From Actinomycetes bacterium (lineage in GTDB: Bacteria > Actinomycetota > Acidimicrobiia > Acidimicrobiales > SZUA-35), in the NCBI GenBank assembly GCA_024280015.1, contig JAJRQY010000004.1, forward strand, positions 1 through 41,648: 41,648 nucleotides of DNA, given 5' to 3'. Both the position numbers and the translations under genes were made by a program. This document shows, piece after piece, positions 16,075 through 24,260 of the stretch (positions are counted from its first letter, which is position 1; each line of letters opens with the position of its first letter). Under the pieces are notes generated by a model that was not told the DNA's origin, ran no database searches, and was given only the letters and a program-made list of their open reading frames with translations.

Positions 16075-17328
16075 GTGTCCAACAAGCTGAGCAAGACGTC
16101 CTCCAACGGTGCCATCAATCTCGCGACTGACTTGGAACGCTTGCGAAGCCTGTCTGGCATCAAGTGGCAGAGATATGACGATGATGTTCTGCCATGTTGG
16201 GTGGCAGACATGGATCTCGCCCCTCCGGAGGTTGCGCTGGATGCCATTCGAGCTGTTGTTGACCGTGGCGACTTCGGCTACAACTTTGCCGCTGCGTGGA
16301 AGCTGGGGGAGGCTTTTAGCGACTGGCAGGACCGGGCTCATGGCTGGAAACCAAACCCAGACAGGGTTGTTGTGTTCTCCACCGTGCTGCATGCCATCGA
16401 GGTCATCTTGTGGGAGACAACCACGAAGGGAGATGGTGTGCTGGTGATGACACCGATCTACCCGCCCTTCCTTGACGGGATCGCGGGTGCGGGTTGTGTG
16501 GCCGTGCATTGCCCCCTCGAAGGTCCAGACCGTCATCTCACCAATGAAGGCATGGACCGGGCAATCACCGGAGCGAAGGCTGCCGGGACTCCGGTTACCA
16601 CCATCTTGATGTGCAACCCGCACAATCCAACCGGTCGGGTCTTCTCCCGCGAGGAGTTGGGTGCGGTGGCTAATATCGCCGAGGCTCATGACCTTTTGGT
16701 GATTAGCGACGAGGTCTGGTCAGACCTGGTTCATCCCTCGGCTGATGCCGCCGTCGACTCGGCCGATGTCGACGTCGACCAGGCTGAGGGCAGAGCTCAC
16801 ATTCCGTTCGCTACCGTTTCGGATCAGGCGGCGGCTCGCACGGTGACGGTCTTCGGTCCGTCCAAGTCGTTCAATCTTGCGGGCATGCGCGTGGCCGTTG
16901 CCCATATGGGAAGCGAGATGGCAGCCAAGGCTCTTGAAAATATGCCACCCCATTCTCGCGGAGGCGTCAATGTACTCGGAGCTGAAGCGACTCTGGCCTG
17001 CTGGCAGTCTGGGCACGACTGGTTGGCAGAAACGAAGGTTCATTTGACGTCGCAACGCGATCATCTCAGTGAGCGGCTGGCCTCAGAGCTGCCGACGATC
17101 GGGTACCGGGTTCCGGAGGCCACCTATCTTGCTTGGCTGGACTTTGGGCCGCTAGAGCTTGGTGCGGATCCAATGAAGTTCTTTATCGAGAACGGCAAGG
17201 TAGCGCTCAGTCAGGGCACGCCGTTTGGTCCGCTGGGGGAGGGGTTTGCCCGACTGAACTTCGCCACGACACGGACGGTCTTGGATGAGATCCTCGATCG
17301 GATGGTCACAGCAGTGAGCAATCGGTAA
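16075..17328 (+). CDS. MalY/PatB family PLP-dependent aminotransferase or C-S lyase
   Basis: A fold-type I PLP enzyme of 417 aa. The N-terminal LPCWVADMDLAPPEV is characteristic of the MalY/PatB branch, whose members cleave cystathionine or cysteine conjugates (beta C-S lyase). NPHNPTGRVFSREEL, ISDEVWSDLV and GPSKSFNLAGMR, which contains the PLP-binding lysine, are intact, as is FARLNFATTR with the carboxylate-binding arginine. An acidic insertion (DSADVDVDQAEG) lies between the DEVW motif and the lysine. The GTG start at 16075 has TAGGTT 6 nt upstream, which fits a leaderless message. It follows the ABC-F gene by 58 bp and converges on the MerR gene. The exact substrate is unknown. Confidence 0.88.
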   Translation: MSNKLSKTSSNGAINLATDLERLRSLSGIKWQRYDDDVLPCWVADMDLAPPEVALDAIRAVVDRGDFGYNFAAAWKLGEAFSDWQDRAHGWKPNPDRVVVFSTVLHAIEVILWETTTKGDGVLVMTPIYPPFLDGIAGAGCVAVHCPLEGPDRHLTNEGMDRAITGAKAAGTPVTTILMCNPHNPTGRVFSREELGAVANIAEAHDLLVISDEVWSDLVHPSADAAVDSADVDVDQAEGRAHIPFATVSDQAAARTVTVFGPSKSFNLAGMRVAVAHMGSEMAAKALENMPPHSRGGVNVLGAEATLACWQSGHDWLAETKVHLTSQRDHLSERLASELPTIGYRVPEATYLAWLDFGPLELGADPMKFFIENGKVALSQGTPFGPLGEGFARLNFATTRTVLDEILDRMVTAVSNR

Positions 17329-17436
17329 CTCCTAGCCATGCAATTTGACGATGGGCTCACGTTGATGGCGTTGAATGAGGCCTTGATATGCCGGTCAGCG
17401 TCTCGGGCAATTGCTGGCCTTGACTGAGGGATACGG

Positions 17437-18249
17437 TCAGATTTTCTCTATAGGAAGTTGAAGTTCGATAACAAAGCCATCCGGGGACTCGCCAACAAGA
17501 ACATCGCGACCGGGACCCCTTGGTGCGTATCCATTGGCACCGGCGAATTGCACGAGCTTGCCGTAGAGCGGGGCAATGGCATCGTGGTGCGGTTGGCCGT
17601 GAAATATGGTGGACGCGACTGCCGTGGGCCCAAGGGTCTCGATCGTGACCCTGTTGGAAGGCACCAGTGGCTGGTCGTTGATTTCGATAGCCACCGCGGG
17701 AATCAGCTTGTCCTGCGCATCCACTTCGTAGTGCACAAAAGCTGCTCCCCTTGTTATCACTCCGTCAAGCTCGAGCTGGCTCGCCAATTCGGCGACCGCA
17801 GGTCGAACGAAGTCTGCAACTTCGTCGAAGTCCGTTCCTTCGGCGCCGGTCCATCGTATTTGTGCGACTCGAAGTGCCGGTATGTCCTTGACTACTATGT
17901 CGATCACGTCATTCTCCATCTCGATGTGTTTGAGTTGTTGCTCCACCATGGCTAGCTTGCGCTGCTGATCTTCCAGCTCGCTGGCCAGTTCGGCTCGCTT
18001 GAGTCGCAACATCCCCGAGAGCTGTTCGGCGCTCAGATCATCCAGTAGCAGACGAACTTGAGCGAGGGATAGGCCGAGCTCCTTGAGCGCAACGATCCGA
18101 TGTAGGCGCGGCAACTGGTGGGGCTCATAACGGCGATAGCCGGTCTGGGGATTGATTTGTGACGGAGCCAGCAGGCCGACCTGCTCATAGTGGTGAAGGG
18201 CGCGAACCGAGACTCCGGCGAATCGAGCGAATGTTCCAATCGTGAGCAT
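17437..18249 (-). CDS. MerR family regulator with GyrI-like effector domain
   Basis: A 270-aa transcription regulator. The N-terminal winged helix (IGTFARFAGVSVRALHHYEQ, then GLLAPS and GYRRYEPHQL) is a canonical MerR domain, followed by a dimerisation helix around residues 75-115. The C-terminal ~155 residues match the GyrI-like/AraC effector-binding fold seen in BmrR and TipA-type proteins (PALRVAQIRW, then HYEVDAQDK and a final EL-rich strand). Such proteins bind hydrophobic cations or drugs. The sequence does not show a cognate efflux pump nearby. Its own promoter has a 19-bp spacer, which suggests autoregulation. Confidence 0.9.
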   Translation of the reverse strand: MLTIGTFARFAGVSVRALHHYEQVGLLAPSQINPQTGYRRYEPHQLPRLHRIVALKELGLSLAQVRLLLDDLSAEQLSGMLRLKRAELASELEDQQRKLAMVEQQLKHIEMENDVIDIVVKDIPALRVAQIRWTGAEGTDFDEVADFVRPAVAELASQLELDGVITRGAAFVHYEVDAQDKLIPAVAIEINDQPLVPSNRVTIETLGPTAVASTIFHGQPHHDAIAPLYGKLVQFAGANGYAPRGPGRDVLVGESPDGFVIELQLPIEKI

Positions 18250-18259
18250 GATTCATCAA

Positions 18260-18290
18260 TCTTAAAAGACTGACGCGGGGTGAGAGTCAA
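18260..18290 (-). promoter_or_regulatory. MerR-type promoter with 19-bp spacer
   Basis: On the minus strand, TTGACT (18290-18285) and TTAAGA (18265-18260) are separated by exactly 19 bp, the long spacer that MerR proteins correct by untwisting DNA. A partial dyad GACT...AGTC lies in the spacer. The -10 ends 10 nt before the MerR start codon. Confidence 0.6.
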
Positions 18291-18409
18291 GACATTGATC
18301 GCTTGGCATCGATTCTCGGACGAGATCCGCGCGGTTGTTTCGGAGATGCAGTGATAAGCGAGTTTCCAAGACTGGTCACACAATGCACATCAAACTCTTT
18401 AAACTACTC

Positions 18410-18438
18410 TTGAATACTTCTAACATGTCTAGTACAAC
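18410..18438 (+). promoter_or_regulatory. Candidate leaderless promoter of eccC
   Basis: TTGAAT (18410-18415), a 17-bp spacer and TACAAC (18433-18438) precede the eccC ATG at 18445 by 6 nt. No Shine-Dalgarno sequence is present. Confidence 0.5.
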
Positions 18439-18444
18439 TAGTAG

Positions 18445-21400
18445 ATGCACGATGCACAGGCAAACCCTTCCGAATGGTCCTTTGAGCCGATCGAGGTCGT
18501 GGTTGAACAGGACGGCAAACGTGCTGACGTCAAGATTCGACCCAATCATTGGCTCTTGGACGGACAGTTTCGTCCGGCCCGAGGCTCGCTGATCAAGACT
18601 CAGTCTGGCTCGACTCAGTCTGGCTCGACTCAGTCTGGCTCGACTCAGTCTGGCTCAACTCCCGACTATCGACGTCGCCCCGATCAGCGTGGGCGAGTCA
18701 CGGTCATCCGTCGCCCGGTGCCTGCGGCGCCAGCGACCCAACCAATCTCATTCGAAGCCGATATTCCCGATGTACCCAAGGCTCCAGTCGGTATTCCTTG
18801 GTCAACCCTGATCCCCTCAGTTATTGGTGGGCTGGTCATCTCGCTGTTGTTCTCACCCCTGTTCGCCATTCTGGCTGGTGTCACCGCCGCAGGCTTGATC
18901 GGCCGCTCACTGGCTTCCAGATTCATTCATTGGCGTCGCACCAAAGAGCGGCGGGTGGCCTTGGACCTAGTCGCCGGTCAACTCAAAGCGGAGCGAACGA
19001 GGTGGGCAGTACGGGAGACAAGCCGGCGTCGCTCACTTCGGGACTATGACTTGAGTCCTGACATACAGAAACCCGACATGCTGGTACCTGAGATGCTGCT
19101 ACCCGAGATGCCGCTACCCGAGATGCCGTGGTGCCAGCGGTTGCACGACGAAGACGCCCTCGTCGTCCATGTTGGCTGCGGAGATCTGGGCATCGTGCCG
19201 GAGCTGTCGGACGGGGTCCAAGACCTATTGGTTGATGCGCCGGGCCTGTTGGGTCAGGCCGTGGCCGCCGTCCGCCTGCCAATGGTTCCGATCGAACGTG
19301 AACTGACTGCCTCTCACGGCCTGGCCATATGCGGCGACCGAGAACCGGGCCTTTCGCTTGTTCGCTCGATCTTGCTTGGGTTCCTGAGCGACATTGGCCC
19401 GTCTGATCTTGGCTTGGCGGTAGCAACCACCCCCGATCGACTGGCCGATTGGGACTGGGTCAAGTGGCTACCTTCGTTGGTTGGTGCTGGGGTGACTGGC
19501 ACGGAGATCGAAGACCTTGTCCTCCGGGAGAACCCCTCGGCCGGACAGAGGGGGGATGCAACCGGTGCTCATCGCCCGCTCCTACTCGTTGTTGATGGTC
19601 CCGAACCGACGGGGTCTGGAGGCTTTGCCCAAGCCTTTGCTGGTCGGGCCAAGCATGTTCGCCTCATCTGGATTGGTGACTCCCGTGAGATTCCTGCTGC
19701 CTGCGCCAACCAGGTTGTCGTTCATCCTGATCGTGCGTTCCTCTGCCGCGATCTCACCAAGGTTGATGCCCAGCCTCAAGGCGGTATCGCCAACGGACTG
19801 GCCCAAGAACCTGCCCTCGGTTTGGCCCGGCAACTTGCGCCCTTTGATGATCCCGAGCTTGACGACGGGGGTGCGAGCCTGGCCAACCGAATCAGCCACG
19901 AAGCCTTACACAAAGGACCTCTGACCACCGACGGTTGGGTGGAGTACTTGGGTGACAACTGGGCATCGGCTGATCGTCATCACCTGTACTCAGCCATTGG
20001 CCTGACTCGTTCGGGGCCCGTGCTCCTTGACCTGGTCGAGGACGGCCCCCACATGCTGGTCGCAGGCACAACGGGATCGGGCAAGTCGGAGCTTCTTCGA
20101 TCACTCATCGTTGGTGCGGCCATTGCCCAACCACCAGATCAAGTGTCCTTTGTCCTTATTGACTTCAAGGGCGGCGGAGCGTTCGATCTGGTGGCCGGGC
20201 TTCCTCACGTGGCATCGGTGGTGACTGATCTGGACTCCACCGAATCTGGCCGAGCTTTGCAAAGCTTGCAAGCAGAGATGGCCAGTCGAGAGCTCATCTT
20301 GCGGGAACAGGGCTGCACAGATATTGCTGAACTGGGACGAGGGGCAAGAGCGACTGGTGGCAGTGGCGCCGGAGGTAGCGGCGGTGACAGTGGCTGTGGT
20401 GATGGAGGTGGCGGCGATGGCGGATCGCCAGTGACCCTGCCCCGTCTGTTGATTGTGGTTGATGAGTTTGCGTCCTTGGCCGAGGAGTTGCCGGAGTTTC
20501 TTGATGGCTTGATTGATGTTGCTCGCCGAGGCCGGTCACTTGGGGTGCACCTGGTTCTGGCCACCCAGCGTCCGGCTGGTGTGGTGACTGGTCAGATTCG
20601 TGCCAACACCAATCTGCGTATCTGCCTGCGAGTACAAGACTCGGGCGACAGCATGGATGTGATTGATGCCGCGGATGCTTGTCGACTGCCGCCAATACCG
20701 GGACGTGCCATCCTCAGCCGCGGTGGATCGAAGCTCGAGATGATCCAGTGCGCCAAGGTCGAGTTGGATCGGATCAACAATTTGGATCCCTTCGTGGTGC
20801 ATCCAGCACTACTTGTTGATCGCTTGTCTGGTGTGGCTGAACCTGATGTGTCAGAACCTTGCGTGGCTGACCCTTACGTGAAAGCGGCTGAGGACGACCA
20901 TTCGCTGGAGTCATTGCTCGCTGCTTGTGGAGAGCTAGCTCCGGAATCCAATGCTGCGCCATGGTTGGATCCGGTCCGTTCGGTGAACCTCGCGGAGGTG
21001 AACGCCGAGTTGGAGTCGTCGTCTTCGGTAGCTCTCGGCTGGTTGGATGATCCGGACAATCGGGCCCGTCGTCCCTACGGTTGGGACTATCAACGAGGCG
21101 GCTTGGCCATCATTGGATCTGACGGTGAACAGGTTGACGCCACGGTAACGACTGTGGTCGGCGGGCTGGTTCAGCAGTCGCCCTGTCACCTCTATGTCCT
21201 CGATGGCAGTGGTGGCAGGCTCTCCGACCTGGAACAGCTGCACTCGGTCGGCTCGGTGGTATCAAACCGTGAACCCGAGCGTTGCCTCAAGACAATCAGC
21301 CAGATCGTCGGATGGCTGGACCAGCAAGAACCGACTCGTTCTGACTCAGAGGAGGCCATGCCAACTCTCGGCCTGGTTATTCATCGTTGGGGTGCCATTG

Positions 21401-22284
21401 TCGATTGTCTGGAGTCTGAGGCGGGACCGGGGGCAGCAGCTGGGTTGCAGCGACTTATCCGCGATGGTGTTGACCGTGGCCTTGCTCTAGTCGTTACTGG
21501 TTCCAGCGACCGGGACATCCCCGGTCGGGTGATGGCCGGGCTCAGTCAACGGATTATTCACCGGCTGGCGGATCCCGCTGGGTATATGGCCTTTGGCCTT
21601 CATCCCGGCTCTCGCGGTACCGGAAGCGGTTCAGGTAGTGGAAGTCTTCAATTGGAGGGGGCCGAAATGGTGGACCCAGAAACTGGGTTGCGAGGTCTGC
21701 TTGGTTGCCTCAAGCTCGGCAATGTGGTCCAGAACGAGTTGGTGAATGCGGCCAATCGAGCGCCCGCGATCCGAGTGCTTGGCAATCATGTTGGCCGCTG
21801 CGAACTGCCGGGTCCGGTCAGGAACGATCGTGGAACAACCGTTGCTTTGGGCCTGAACCACGACCTGGCTCCAGTTTCGGTGCCGCTTTTGGCCGGGCAA
21901 CCGGTCCTAGTCCTTGGTCGTCCTGGAAGCGGACGATCGACGGCTATCCAGACCTTGACTGGATCGCTTTGCCCCGAGGAGGCGGAACGCGTCATGGTCA
22001 TTGACGATGGGGAACGTCTGACCAGTGAAGAAGCGACCATCCTGTTGGCCCAGGCGCAAGCTAATGGTTCCGCCCTTGTCATTGGGGCGACACCGGCATC
22101 GACCAAGGGGATTGGAAGCTGGACTGGGCCTCTCCTGGCCCGCTCGATTGTGGTCTTGATCAATCCCAGCCGAGCCGATGGAGAAGCATGTCGGACCCTG
22201 GTCCCAGATCTGGCCGAAGCAACGCCTGGTCGTGCCGTTGTTCTGGACAATGGACGCTCGACCATCGTGCAGGTCGCTGCCTAG
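18445..22284 (+). CDS. eccC: Type VII secretion FtsK/SpoIIIE-family ATPase EccC
   Basis: The motor ATPase of a WXG100 (type VII, ESX-like) secretion system, 1279 aa, membrane-bound with cytoplasmic ATPase domains. Two membrane helices lie at about 119-157. The first ATPase domain has an intact Walker A GTTGSGKS (541-548) and Walker B LLIVVDEF (Asp673), with a Gly-rich insertion (about 633-660) between them. The second domain (around residue 886) has lost its P-loop. The third has GRPGSGRS (1158-1165), with Arg replacing the catalytic Lys, and VMVIDDGE. Two tandem-repeat tracts, TQSGS x4 (52-71) and a MxxPE-type run (about 211-226), lie outside the domains. Other core genes (eccB, eccD, eccE, mycP) are absent from the window, so they must be elsewhere. 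WXG100-like proteins lie 3 kb downstream. Confidence 0.9.
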   Translation: MHDAQANPSEWSFEPIEVVVEQDGKRADVKIRPNHWLLDGQFRPARGSLIKTQSGSTQSGSTQSGSTQSGSTPDYRRRPDQRGRVTVIRRPVPAAPATQPISFEADIPDVPKAPVGIPWSTLIPSVIGGLVISLLFSPLFAILAGVTAAGLIGRSLASRFIHWRRTKERRVALDLVAGQLKAERTRWAVRETSRRRSLRDYDLSPDIQKPDMLVPEMLLPEMPLPEMPWCQRLHDEDALVVHVGCGDLGIVPELSDGVQDLLVDAPGLLGQAVAAVRLPMVPIERELTASHGLAICGDREPGLSLVRSILLGFLSDIGPSDLGLAVATTPDRLADWDWVKWLPSLVGAGVTGTEIEDLVLRENPSAGQRGDATGAHRPLLLVVDGPEPTGSGGFAQAFAGRAKHVRLIWIGDSREIPAACANQVVVHPDRAFLCRDLTKVDAQPQGGIANGLAQEPALGLARQLAPFDDPELDDGGASLANRISHEALHKGPLTTDGWVEYLGDNWASADRHHLYSAIGLTRSGPVLLDLVEDGPHMLVAGTTGSGKSELLRSLIVGAAIAQPPDQVSFVLIDFKGGGAFDLVAGLPHVASVVTDLDSTESGRALQSLQAEMASRELILREQGCTDIAELGRGARATGGSGAGGSGGDSGCGDGGGGDGGSPVTLPRLLIVVDEFASLAEELPEFLDGLIDVARRGRSLGVHLVLATQRPAGVVTGQIRANTNLRICLRVQDSGDSMDVIDAADACRLPPIPGRAILSRGGSKLEMIQCAKVELDRINNLDPFVVHPALLVDRLSGVAEPDVSEPCVADPYVKAAEDDHSLESLLAACGELAPESNAAPWLDPVRSVNLAEVNAELESSSSVALGWLDDPDNRARRPYGWDYQRGGLAIIGSDGEQVDATVTTVVGGLVQQSPCHLYVLDGSGGRLSDLEQLHSVGSVVSNREPERCLKTISQIVGWLDQQEPTRSDSEEAMPTLGLVIHRWGAIVDCLESEAGPGAAAGLQRLIRDGVDRGLALVVTGSSDRDIPGRVMAGLSQRIIHRLADPAGYMAFGLHPGSRGTGSGSGSGSLQLEGAEMVDPETGLRGLLGCLKLGNVVQNELVNAANRAPAIRVLGNHVGRCELPGPVRNDRGTTVALGLNHDLAPVSVPLLAGQPVLVLGRPGSGRSTAIQTLTGSLCPEEAERVMVIDDGERLTSEEATILLAQAQANGSALVIGATPASTKGIGSWTGPLLARSIVVLINPSRADGEACRTLVPDLAEATPGRAVVLDNGRSTIVQVAA
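18598..18657 (+). repeat. Four 15-bp tandem repeats in eccC (TQSGS x4)
   Basis: Four consecutive copies of ACTCAGTCTGGCTCG, the last with one change, add 20 residues to the N-terminal cytoplasmic part of EccC. Confidence 0.92.
19078..19122 (+). repeat. Three 15-bp tandem repeats in eccC (MxxPE x3)
   Basis: Three related 15-bp units encode MLVPE, MLLPE and MPLPE in succession, just after the membrane-proximal region. Confidence 0.8.
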
Positions 22285-22309
22285 TCCAGGTTGCTGCCTA
22301 GTCCGGGTT
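22276..22309 (+). repeat. 17-bp duplication spanning the eccC stop codon
   Basis: GCTGCCTAGTCCAGGTT (22276-22292) is followed directly by a copy with one change (22293-22309). The eccC stop TAG (22282-22284) is inside the first copy. Confidence 0.85.
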
Positions 22310-22380
22310 GCGGTCACGGCTACGTTGCTCTGGTTTGTTATTCGGTTGACCATCGAGCCGAGGAGGTACACCATCTTGGC

Positions 22381-22977
22381 ATGAGAGATGATCCAACACC
22401 GGCGCAAGCACGCGGCCTGCCGCCGACACCAGTGCTGGAAACTGCGCGGCTGATTTTGCGGCCGATCCGGCAAGAAGATGCACCCGCAATCCAGACGCGG
22501 GTGAGCAAGTGGGACGTGGGCAAGTACTTGGAGACTGCTCCGTGGCCCTATCCCGATGATGGGGCCGAGACCTTCCTACGTGACATCGCACTGCCAGCAG
22601 TGGCAGCGGGAAACGAGATGAACTGGGCCATCACCCTCAAGGGGTCAACGATTCCGGATGAGGCTGTCGGGATATTGTCGTTCAGTCCAGAAGGCCGGGC
22701 GACCGGCAACCGGGGCTTCTGGCTTGATCTCGATCTGCACGGACAAGGTCTGATGACCGAAGCCATCGTTGCCTTTCAGGACTATGTCTTTGATGTGCTC
22801 GGACAGGAGAAACTGCAGATGAGTAATGCCCAGACCAATGCCGCGTCACGTCGGGTCAAACAGAAGACCGGTGCGAGTTTCGTCCGGTTGGCGGAGGCAT
22901 CATTTGTTCACGGTGAGACCGTGACCGAATGGTGGGAGATTACTCGCGTGGACTGGGATGGTTTTCGAGCCTCATAG
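22381..22977 (+). CDS. GNAT family N-acetyltransferase (RimJ/RimL-like)
   Basis: A 198-aa acetyltransferase. LETARLILRPIRQEDAPAI is the typical N-terminus of the RimJ/RimL branch; GFWLDLDLHGQGLMTEAI holds the acetyl-CoA binding loop, and TNAASRRVKQKTGA the C-terminal part of the fold. Targets of this branch include ribosomal protein N-termini and small amines; the target here is unknown. I chose the ATG at 22381 because upstream codons would extend the protein with repeat-derived sequence from the eccC 3' end. It is 96 bp after eccC on the same strand, and is followed by a convergent gene across a 14-bp repeat array. Confidence 0.85.
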   Translation: MRDDPTPAQARGLPPTPVLETARLILRPIRQEDAPAIQTRVSKWDVGKYLETAPWPYPDDGAETFLRDIALPAVAAGNEMNWAITLKGSTIPDEAVGILSFSPEGRATGNRGFWLDLDLHGQGLMTEAIVAFQDYVFDVLGQEKLQMSNAQTNAASRRVKQKTGASFVRLAEASFVHGETVTEWWEITRVDWDGFRAS

Positions 22978-22982
22978 CTGAC

Positions 22983-23038
22983 CATGGATCAGCCGGTATG
23001 TATCAGACCCTATGTATCAGCCCGTATGGGTCAGTCCG
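22983..23038. repeat. Four 14-bp imperfect tandem repeats at a convergent gene junction
   Basis: Four 14-bp units of the type YATGKDTCAGNCCN begin at 22983, 22997, 23011 and 23025. They lie between the convergent GNAT and membrane-protein genes, and the stop codon of the latter (23033-23031) is inside the last unit. Confidence 0.7.
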
Positions 23039-23549
23039 TTGAGCTGACCATGGTTCTCTTCCACTCGGCGAACCGCTCCTCGTACCCGACCTCATAGGAG
23101 TTCAGGGCTACGAGCATCTTGATTGTTCCGGCTTTACCGGAGAAGATGACCTCGGAAAACTTCGCATTGCCGGGTATTGCATTCATGGTGCGGGCTAGCC
23201 CCGGCGGCACAGCAGCATCGATCGACATCGTGAGGTCTGAGAGGTCGCCTTCCAGAGTCTGTTTTCGGGGGTTCGTGATCCCCTTGGATGGAGCAGATAC
23301 CCGTAGGAGGTTCGGTTCCCCCGAGACCAGTGTTCGTTGCCGAAGAGCACGTAGTCCAGCTGTTGCCATGGCCAAGATGCCAACCAGAGCCGCTACTACC
23401 AGCATCGCCTTTTGTCTGGGGTACACACCGTCACTGTTCCAGGTCCAGTACAGGACGAGGAGAGGTGAGCTGAAGACCAAAAACATTAGCCAGATACGCC
23501 AGAGTGGCGCCCGCAAGATTGGGATGGCTTGGGTGTCGCTGTTTCTCAT
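23031..23549 (-). CDS. Membrane protein of unknown function, paralog A (172 aa)
   Basis: I do not recognise the family. Two membrane helices (about 17-35 and 47-65) are followed by a cytoplasmic or extracellular domain of ~105 residues. The gene upstream on the same strand (23619-24188) encodes a clear paralog: both share PIPILRA near the N-terminus, RTLV(S/A)GEP, a LRV(S/T)APS(K/T)GI core, GDLSDLTM, FSG(K/H)AGTIK and a C-terminal EERFAEWKRTM. The pair follows a glycine-zipper type VII effector candidate, so an immunity role is conceivable (inference). The ATG at 23549 has no strong ribosome-binding site; 69 bp separate it from the paralog. Confidence 0.75.
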   Translation of the reverse strand: MRNSDTQAIPILRAPLWRIWLMFLVFSSPLLVLYWTWNSDGVYPRQKAMLVVAALVGILAMATAGLRALRQRTLVSGEPNLLRVSAPSKGITNPRKQTLEGDLSDLTMSIDAAVPPGLARTMNAIPGNAKFSEVIFSGKAGTIKMLVALNSYEVGYEERFAEWKRTMVSSTD

Positions 23550-23618
23550 CGGGTCAGTTTCTCGTTTCTTCGTGTTTCTCGCCTGGTGATCGGCTCGTGG
23601 CGAGGAGATTGATGCCGG

Positions 23619-24188
23619 TTACAGGCCGAACTCCTGCTCTTGGCCGCTGTCGTGTGAGCTGATCAGCATTGGGTTGGCCATGGTTCTCTTCCATTCGGCA
23701 AAACGTTCTTCGTGGCCCTTCTTGTAGGACTTGAGGAAAGGCGATATTTTGATAGTCCCGGCATGGCCCGAGAACGTAACCAAGGACCATTGCTGTCTCT
23801 TCATGCTGCGAGCCAGTCTTCCCTTTGGGTGTTCAGAACTCAGATACTTGATCGTCATCGTCAGGTCAGAAAGGTCTCCGGTAAGTGACTGCTCTCTCGG
23901 ATCCGAGATCCCCGTTGATGGAGCCGTTACTCGTAAGCATCCTGGTTCTCCAGCTACCAGCGTTCGTCGCAGAACGAGTCGCTTTCCGTACCTTCCGGTC
24001 CACATAAGTCCAGCGACGGCTGCTAGCGCTACTGGCCAATAGGCCCCAAACTGTGCCCAGGCCGTTGCGCTTCTTCTGTTCCCGTACAGGAGGTAGAGGA
24101 GAGGCGAATTGACCGCTAGAAGCAGAAGTACGAGGCGCCCGAATTTGGCACGAAGAATGGGGATGGGTTTCGGTTTCTTGTCCTTCAC
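23619..24188 (-). CDS. Membrane protein of unknown function, paralog B (189 aa)
   Basis: A tandem paralog of the next gene with the same plan: a short basic N-terminus (KPKPIPILRA), two membrane helices (about 18-35 and 48-65), then a ~115-residue domain carrying the shared GDLSDLTMTI, FSGHAGTIK and EERFAEWKRTM motifs. It has a longer polar C-terminus. The start is GTG at 24188 with GGGAAG about 8 nt upstream. It lies 72 bp after the stop of the effector candidate and is probably co-transcribed with it. No enzyme motif is visible. Multiple copies of a membrane protein next to a putative membrane-active effector resemble known immunity gene arrangements, but sequence alone does not prove it. 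Confidence 0.75.
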   Translation of the reverse strand: MKDKKPKPIPILRAKFGRLVLLLLAVNSPLLYLLYGNRRSATAWAQFGAYWPVALAAVAGLMWTGRYGKRLVLRRTLVAGEPGCLRVTAPSTGISDPREQSLTGDLSDLTMTIKYLSSEHPKGRLARSMKRQQWSLVTFSGHAGTIKISPFLKSYKKGHEERFAEWKRTMANPMLISSHDSGQEQEFGL

Positions 24189-24260
24189 AATGCGAGTCTT
24201 CCCTCAGTTGCATGCTGGCCGACTCGACCGAAGATCTGGCTTCGAGCCCTATGAGCAGGC

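Noticed and set aside
22291-22380. N-terminal extension of the GNAT protein
   Set aside because: It would translate the duplicated eccC 3' end; homologous GNAT proteins begin near the ATG at 22381.
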